Assembly (NCBI GenBank): GCA_002428265.1
Contig: DIUR01000027.1
Coordinates: 62,001 to 126,000, forward strand
DNA length: 64,000 nucleotides
Reading direction: 5' to 3'
Origin: Bacteriovoracaceae bacterium UBA6153
GTDB lineage: Bacteria > Bdellovibrionota > Bacteriovoracia > Bacteriovoracales > Bacteriovoracaceae
Shown: positions 61,588-64,000 of the stretch, piece by piece
How the letters are laid out: each line of letters opens with the position of its first letter
Position numbering within the stretch: position 1 is the first letter of the stretch
Program-made: the position numbers and the translations under genes
The notes under the pieces: generated by a model
Told to the model about the DNA's origin: nothing
Seen by the model: the letters and a program-made list of their open reading frames with translations, nothing else
Databases searched by the model: none

Positions 61588-63306
61588 ATGATGAAATACC
61601 TTTTTATTGTTGGATTACTGCTTAGCTTTTCAAATAAGAGTTGGGGGGCACAATTGTATTGCGAGACGGAAATCGGCAAAGCTTCTCCCTATCCCGATCC
61701 TAACATTTTACCTTCACAAGCATTTGATTGGTATAGAGGTATGTTGCTTGGATATCAGTTTCCTTACGGTGTAGATAAATGTGGTCCTGAGCAATATCCT
61801 GAACTGTTAAAATTATTTAATATTCTGTTGAGAGGTAGTGAAGCTTATAAAATATCAGGCTTTAATTTTTATGAAACTTATTCAGGAAAATTCATTATTC
61901 AAGAATTTGAAAAAATAAGTACAGTTAAATTTGACGAATCCGAATATATGCATCCATTTGATGCTTATAGATTCATAACATTTGTAAAAACCAAGAAGTT
62001 ACCTAGTAAATTAGATAAATCTAATTTTAAAATTAAAATTGCAGAGTATAGAGCAGACTTAAAAGCAAAAACTGAAGCACATGATAAAAAAGCTCTAGAA
62101 GAAAAATCAAGGTTAGATAAAGAAAAGCAACTTCAGAACGAAAAAATAGAAGTAGAAAAATTAAAGCCAGAAATAGAATATTATAAAAAATATTTTTATA
62201 TTTCAAAAATTATAGAAAAAGGCGAATTAGTAAGTAATGATTCTAAAGAATTTATTAATAATAAAATGGCCGATAGTATCCAAGATTTTAAAGAGCGTGT
62301 TGTGTTAGCTTGCTTTGAAATGAATTGTCCCTCAAAGTGGAAGAAAAAATTCTCTCAAGAACTGCAAAATAATTTAAATTTTAAGATAGGTGATAAATCA
62401 CCTCTATATTATTCTGTAAAATATAATAACTTTGATGAGTTTAAAAAAAATCTAGATTTAGATAAAGAACACAATTTTTCTTATGACATTTATAGCTTGA
62501 GTTTACACTTGAAGAACGACAAAATCGCAAATTATTATACTCGTGAAATACAAGTCGATCCCAAAAATATTACTTATGATTATGCCGTATTAGAAAAAAT
62601 ACTACCACAGAAACAATTAGTGAAAAATTTAGTTGAGATTACTAAGAGGGAAGGTCCTAATTTATATTATAGTAACTATTTTATGGATACTAATAATAAA
62701 TTTAAGCCTAAGCATACACTAGGTTATGCTACTGCAGAATTTTATAACCATGGTGAGAGTCTTGATAAAGCAAATAAATATAAAGTGAAAATTAATGTTC
62801 GCGAAATTCCTTTAGTTGGATTTGAAACGCCTTCATGGGAAGGAAAACAAATCATTATACGTGATGAAAAATATAATAATGTGGTGAAAGCTGATGAAAA
62901 TATGACTGATTATGATATTTATTCATTTGTGTTTTCTGAATTAAATAATCATTGGGTAGCATTAGTCACCCCAGAAAAGAAAGTGTGGATTCATGCTTCG
63001 CAAGTAGAGCAAATTCATTTTGTAGACGAATTTTATAAGAATGCTAAGATCCATGATCCTAAGTTAGACGCTTTATATGATAAAGCTGGTGGAGCAGTGA
63101 TACCTAAAGAAAAAAGCTCAAAATACACACAGTCTATCAAAATTAACTCATCAAAATGGATTAACGAAGAATTGTGGTTCAATATAGATTTAGAAACCAA
63201 TTCTTGTGGTGACTCAGATGAGGGGACAGTGCCAGTTAAAGATATTTGGATTAAAGCATTTAATGGAAGTTCTGAGAATTTTGATCATTCCGCTAAGGGC
63301 TGCTAA
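61588..63306 (+). CDS. AT-rich secreted protein with an SH3b-like segment
   Basis: 572 residues; ATG 61588 is followed by a second ATG, and the ribosome binding site is weak. A signal peptide (KYLFIVGLLLSFSNKSWG) is clear. The middle has a coiled coil (about 150-215), and residues about 405-475 include KVKINVREIP and VWIHASQVEQI, which resemble the N-V-R and W-V-x-A-S motifs of bacterial SH3 domains. Base use is much more AT-rich than the flanking genes, which may point to transfer. Its end overlaps the convergent hydrolase gene by four bases. Confidence 0.6.
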   Translation: MMKYLFIVGLLLSFSNKSWGAQLYCETEIGKASPYPDPNILPSQAFDWYRGMLLGYQFPYGVDKCGPEQYPELLKLFNILLRGSEAYKISGFNFYETYSGKFIIQEFEKISTVKFDESEYMHPFDAYRFITFVKTKKLPSKLDKSNFKIKIAEYRADLKAKTEAHDKKALEEKSRLDKEKQLQNEKIEVEKLKPEIEYYKKYFYISKIIEKGELVSNDSKEFINNKMADSIQDFKERVVLACFEMNCPSKWKKKFSQELQNNLNFKIGDKSPLYYSVKYNNFDEFKKNLDLDKEHNFSYDIYSLSLHLKNDKIANYYTREIQVDPKNITYDYAVLEKILPQKQLVKNLVEITKREGPNLYYSNYFMDTNNKFKPKHTLGYATAEFYNHGESLDKANKYKVKINVREIPLVGFETPSWEGKQIIIRDEKYNNVVKADENMTDYDIYSFVFSELNNHWVALVTPEKKVWIHASQVEQIHFVDEFYKNAKIHDPKLDALYDKAGGAVIPKEKSSKYTQSIKINSSKWINEELWFNIDLETNSCGDSDEGTVPVKDIWIKAFNGSSENFDHSAKGC

Positions 63307-64000
63307 AGACTATTCTTAATCGCCTCTAACACATCTTTAATCTGATTAGTCTCACTAATCTCAATAAAGACATCTTCTTCACCCTTACCTAAGACTTGAT
63401 TGATCTTATTAAAAATTTCAAACTGAACTTCAGGGCTGTCATCCATTCTTGAATGGAGTTCATTCCTGAGTTCATTCGTCACGTCTGTATATTTTGTATT
63501 TCTGGCGACAGTCGGGTCACCATGAAGAAAGGGCACAACCCCTTCAGTGAAAAAGTTTAAATTACTTTTAACATTGATTGGAATGATTGATTTATTCATT
63601 CCAACTGCATCGATTGAAACAAGCAGATCAACTGCTCTAAAACTGTTTTTAACAGAGTTGAGTTCACTGGCCACTTCAATGGCCGTATCGCCACCAAAAC
63701 TATGTCCTACGAGAACGACTGGCTGGTCTGGAGCGTGTTTTTTAATCTCTGCCATAATTTTCTCATGTTCTTCCCACGAGAATTTTTTAGCACCTGGATA
63801 GTTGTCTGCCATATCACTGATACCGTCACCGTTAGAAATTCCGAATAGGCTAAAGCCTTGAACAAAAATAACTGCGGGTTTTTTGATAAAGTGAACAGGG
63901 TCTGGATTTTTATCTGCGATTTTTTCTTCTAGCTTTTTTGTCTTTGATGGAACGATGATTGGCATGACCGGAGCTTTCGCGATGGCCTTTGCTACACTGC
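63303..64000 (-). CDS. Alpha/beta hydrolase, N terminus probably outside window
   Basis: The frame stays open to the right edge. ATG 63965 exists but lacks a ribosome binding site, so the true start is probably beyond base 64000. From that Met there are 220 residues: a hydrophobic strand (PAVIFVQGFSLFG), then VVLVGHSFGGDTA, the nucleophile elbow of the alpha/beta hydrolase fold with Ser, and a VSIDAVG strand. The catalytic His is not obvious; HGDP or HSRM are candidates. It resembles lipase-type or PGAP1-like hydrolases. The substrate is unknown. Confidence 0.7.
   Translation of the reverse strand, partial: SVAKAIAKAPVMPIIVPSKTKKLEEKIADKNPDPVHFIKKPAVIFVQGFSLFGISNGDGISDMADNYPGAKKFSWEEHEKIMAEIKKHAPDQPVVLVGHSFGGDTAIEVASELNSVKNSFRAVDLLVSIDAVGMNKSIIPINVKSNLNFFTEGVVPFLHGDPTVARNTKYTDVTNELRNELHSRMDDSPEVQFEIFNKINQVLGKGEEDVFIEISETNQIKDVLEAIKNSL

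Overview
The window reads as a low-GC (roughly 35-42% by eye), gene-dense stretch of a Gram-negative, flagellated, envelope-rich bacterium. It has many lipoproteins, an Mla-type lipid transporter, a rod-shape operon, a Mpl muropeptide ligase and a large flagellar operon preceded by an enhancer-binding-protein-like regulator. Together with a TPR giant, histone-H1-like protein and numerous orphan secreted proteins, this fits Bdellovibrionota, most likely the Bacteriovoracia (Bacteriovorax/Peredibacter-like predators). That placement is inference from gene content and style, not from a marker gene. No rRNA, tRNA, IS element, CRISPR array or prophage was recognised.

Layout. 1-4.3 kb: end of glycyl-tRNA synthetase, pyruvate phosphate dikinase, and an orphan periplasmic iron-binding protein. 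4.3-6.7 kb: beta-lactamase-like and SIMPL proteins, convergent with an alpha/beta hydrolase. 6.7-12.4 kb: a minus-strand operon of three large lipoproteins, with a predicted ADP-ribosyltransferase, a nucleoside-phosphorylase-like protein and a NIS-siderophore-synthetase-like protein; the hydrolase follows as a fourth gene. 12.5-17.7 kb: mpl, a SleB-like hydrolase, metK and two small envelope proteins. 17.8-25.3 kb: a sigma-54 response regulator, small secreted proteins, a diheme c-type lipoprotein, a PLA2-like secreted protein, and an Mla operon (lipoprotein-mlaE-mlaF-mlaD).

25.5-41.1 kb: a plus-strand flagellar operon: TPR protein, degenerate enhancer-binding protein, flgB, flgC, fliE, fliF, fliG, fliH, fliI, fliJ, motE-like, fliK, flgD, a flagellar-operon protein, and flgE. 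It covers rod, MS-ring, switch, export ATPase, hook cap, hook ruler and hook. 41.1-44 kb: tandem permuted-papain (C92/YiiX-like) paralogues, the second starting inside a terminator-like hairpin. 44-50.5 kb: ferredoxin and ppiD on the minus strand, divergent from mreC-mreD-mrdA-rodA. 50.6-53.4 kb: a MarR regulator and feoAB with a promoter and dyad. 53.4-59.2 kb: rhodanese-like, HD phosphohydrolase, glutaredoxin, histone-H1-like and TadG-like genes, all minus strand. 59.2-64 kb: a palindrome-rich intergenic region, a zinc-ribbon membrane protein, ssb, small secreted proteins, an AT-rich SH3-like protein and an alpha/beta hydrolase running off the right edge.

The most unusual content is the 6.7-12.4 kb lipoprotein operon. 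Three surface or periplasm-directed lipoproteins appear to carry three different nucleotide-chemistry folds (NAD+, nucleoside, ATP). One keeps R, S-x-S and E-x-E residues at ADP-ribosyltransferase spacing, and another keeps a full set of NIS-synthetase signature motifs.
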